NCBI GenBank assembly: GCA_049645705.1
Contig: JBARUK010000027.1
Span: 1-64,000, forward strand
Reading direction: 5' to 3'
Origin: JBGNFV01 sp049645705
GTDB taxonomy: Bacteria > Bacteroidota > Bacteroidia > Cytophagales > Cyclobacteriaceae
DNA: 64,000 nt
Made by a program: the position numbers and the translations under genes. The notes below the pieces were generated by a model that saw only the letters and a list, made by a program, of their open reading frames with translations, did not search any database and had not been told where the DNA came from. Each line of letters begins with the position of its first letter. The first letter of the stretch is position 1. Of this stretch, positions 62,827 to 64,000 are shown in pieces.

Positions 62827-63147
62827 ATGCAAACGGTCTTATTATTTTTAGGCGGATTGGGAGGCTGGGAAGTCTTCCTGATCATAGCCGTACTCGTGCT
62901 ACTTTTTGGAGCCAAAAAGATCCCTGAGCTTGCCCGCGGAATGGGCCGTGGTATTCGCGAATTCAAAGATGCCACTAAAGAGATCAAAGACGAAATTAAC
63001 TATAATGGTGACGATGAGAGCGACACTAAGCAGAAGCCTGCTGCCCGCGCTAACAGCGAAGGTAACGTGGCTCATAAGCCTGCTGCAGCTACTCACGCCA
63101 ATCAGGCAGATACCGGGTCTGCACAACCTGAAAAAACAGCAGGCTGA
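62827..63147 (+). CDS. tatA: Sec-independent translocase protein TatA
   Basis: A 106-residue protein with a short N-terminal membrane helix (WEVFLIIAVLVLLFG), the hinge FGAKKIPELARGMGRGIREFK and an amphipathic helix. The C-terminal tail is long, polar and Ala/Gln-rich. The FGxxKLPEL pattern is kept (FGAKKIPEL). TatA forms the pore of twin-arginine export; no tatC is in the window. It lies 5 bp before gatA. Confidence 0.93.
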   Translation: MQTVLLFLGGLGGWEVFLIIAVLVLLFGAKKIPELARGMGRGIREFKDATKEIKDEINYNGDDESDTKQKPAARANSEGNVAHKPAAATHANQADTGSAQPEKTAG

Positions 63148-63151
63148 GTAA

Positions 63152-64000
63152 ATGCGCTATAACTCTTTAGCCGATATCCGCGAAGACCTGCGGGCAGGTG
63201 ATGTCACCTGCTCACAGCTGGTAGAGCACTATCTGAAAAATATCCGGGAACAGGATCATCTGAACGTATTCCTGGAAGTGTACCAGAATGAAGCGCAGAA
63301 GGCGGCCGAAGAGGTAGACAGGAAAATAGCCGAAGGCACTGCAGGCAAACTGGCCGGTATGGTAGTAGGTCTTAAGGACGTACTTTGCCATAAGGATCAC
63401 ACCCTGCAGGGTAGTAGTCGTATACTGGACGGTTTTGTGTCGCAGTTTGACGGCACAGCCGTTTCGCGTCTCCTGCAGGAAGACGCCATCGTCATAGGCA
63501 GACAGAACTGTGACGAGTTCGGTATGGGGTCATCTAATGAAAATTCAGCATTTGGCCCCGTAAGGAACGCCGCCGACACCGGCCGTGTGCCTGGTGGCAG
63601 CTCCGGCGGCTCCGCTGTGAGTGTGCAGGCAGATATGTGCCTTGTGGCCCTGGGTTCCGATACCGGCGGCTCGGTACGACAGCCTGCTGCATTTTGTGGC
63701 ACATATGGGCTTAAGCCTACTTACTCACGTATCAGTAGGTACGGTCTTGTGGCCTATGCCTCATCATTCGATACCATAGGTATATTCAGCCGCAGTGCAG
63801 ATGATTGCGCTCTGGTGCTGGAAGTCATTGCCGGTAAGGATGAGAATGACAGTACCGTGTCCCATGAAGAAGTACCCGCTTACAGCACCATGCTGGAAAG
63901 CGATAAAAAATATAAGATCGCCTACATCACTAATACGCTGAACCACGATGGCCTGCACGATGAGGTGAAAAGATCTGTTCTGGACAAGATTGCTCAACTG
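63152..64000 (+). CDS. gatA: Glu-tRNA(Gln)/Asp-tRNA(Asn) amidotransferase subunit A, 3' cut by window edge
   Basis: Starts ATG 63152 and is open to the window end (283 codons of ~475). It shows the amidase signature: GLKDVLCHKDH (catalytic Lys), GRQNCDEFGMGSSNENSAFG, RVPGGSSGGSAVSV (Ser pair) and LGSDTGGSVRQPAAFCG. GMGSSNENSAFG is typical of GatA rather than of other amidases. It amidates Glu-tRNA(Gln) and/or Asp-tRNA(Asn), with GatB and GatC elsewhere. Confidence 0.96.
   Translation, partial: MRYNSLADIREDLRAGDVTCSQLVEHYLKNIREQDHLNVFLEVYQNEAQKAAEEVDRKIAEGTAGKLAGMVVGLKDVLCHKDHTLQGSSRILDGFVSQFDGTAVSRLLQEDAIVIGRQNCDEFGMGSSNENSAFGPVRNAADTGRVPGGSSGGSAVSVQADMCLVALGSDTGGSVRQPAAFCGTYGLKPTYSRISRYGLVAYASSFDTIGIFSRSADDCALVLEVIAGKDENDSTVSHEEVPAYSTMLESDKKYKIAYITNTLNHDGLHDEVKRSVLDKIAQL

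Overview
The window looks like chromosomal DNA of a Bacteroidota, most likely a gliding, polymer-degrading Cytophagales (inference). The evidence is a secreted GH16 glucanase with a type IX secretion C-terminal domain, several PorT-like small outer-membrane barrels, WG-repeat lipoproteins, an SDR-type threonine dehydrogenase paired with Kbl, a GG-leader radical-SAM peptide cluster, promoters of the TTTG/TAnnTTTG type, and few Shine-Dalgarno-like sites. I name no species.

Layout. 0-7.5 kb: two tandem WG-repeat proteins, then a convergent two-gene unit (AAA+ ATPase plus a 974-residue unusual protein) and a small barrel protein. 8-14.5 kb: a 1660-residue CheB-CheR-PAS-histidine kinase-receiver fusion and a subtilisin-like lipoprotein. 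14.96-26.08 kb: a genomic island between two perfect 51-bp direct repeats, one of which overlaps the 3' end and terminator of an initiator tRNA-Met gene. The island holds fragments of a Wadjet (Jet) plasmid-defence operon, a broken ParE-type toxin pair, and a row of AT-rich, same-strand genes (lipoprotein, DinD, two unknown membrane proteins, an ABC-type ATPase, an OLD-like ATPase with a C-terminal HEPN-like motif). These genes are separated by imperfect palindromes that look like integron attC sites. No integron integrase is visible, so the array resembles a CALIN (cluster of attC sites lacking an integrase).

26.3-39.3 kb: an acyl-CoA dehydrogenase; two very large leaderless proteins, one with a Hint domain and one with a hydrophobic C-terminal third; the threonine-to-glycine pair kbl/tdh transcribed divergently; a putative regulator; and a small beta-sandwich-like protein with a paralogue at 48.7 kb. 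40.4-46.4 kb: a compact minus-strand operon of an outer-membrane barrel, a 63-residue Cys-rich GG-leader precursor, a radical SAM/SPASM maturase, a 302-residue helical protein and a TIR-domain protein. I regard this RiPP-TIR operon and the cassette array as the two most interesting systems here.

46.9-54.8 kb: a TPR lipoprotein, the paralogous small protein, the GH16 enzyme, a K+-channel-like protein and another barrel. 55-64 kb: an ordinary housekeeping run on the plus strand: enoyl-CoA hydratase, flippase, dUTPase, sugar nucleotidyltransferase, TPR protein, DUF4292 lipoprotein, EnvC-like hydrolase activator, TatA and the start of gatA.

All domain names come from motif recognition by eye. 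No database search was possible.
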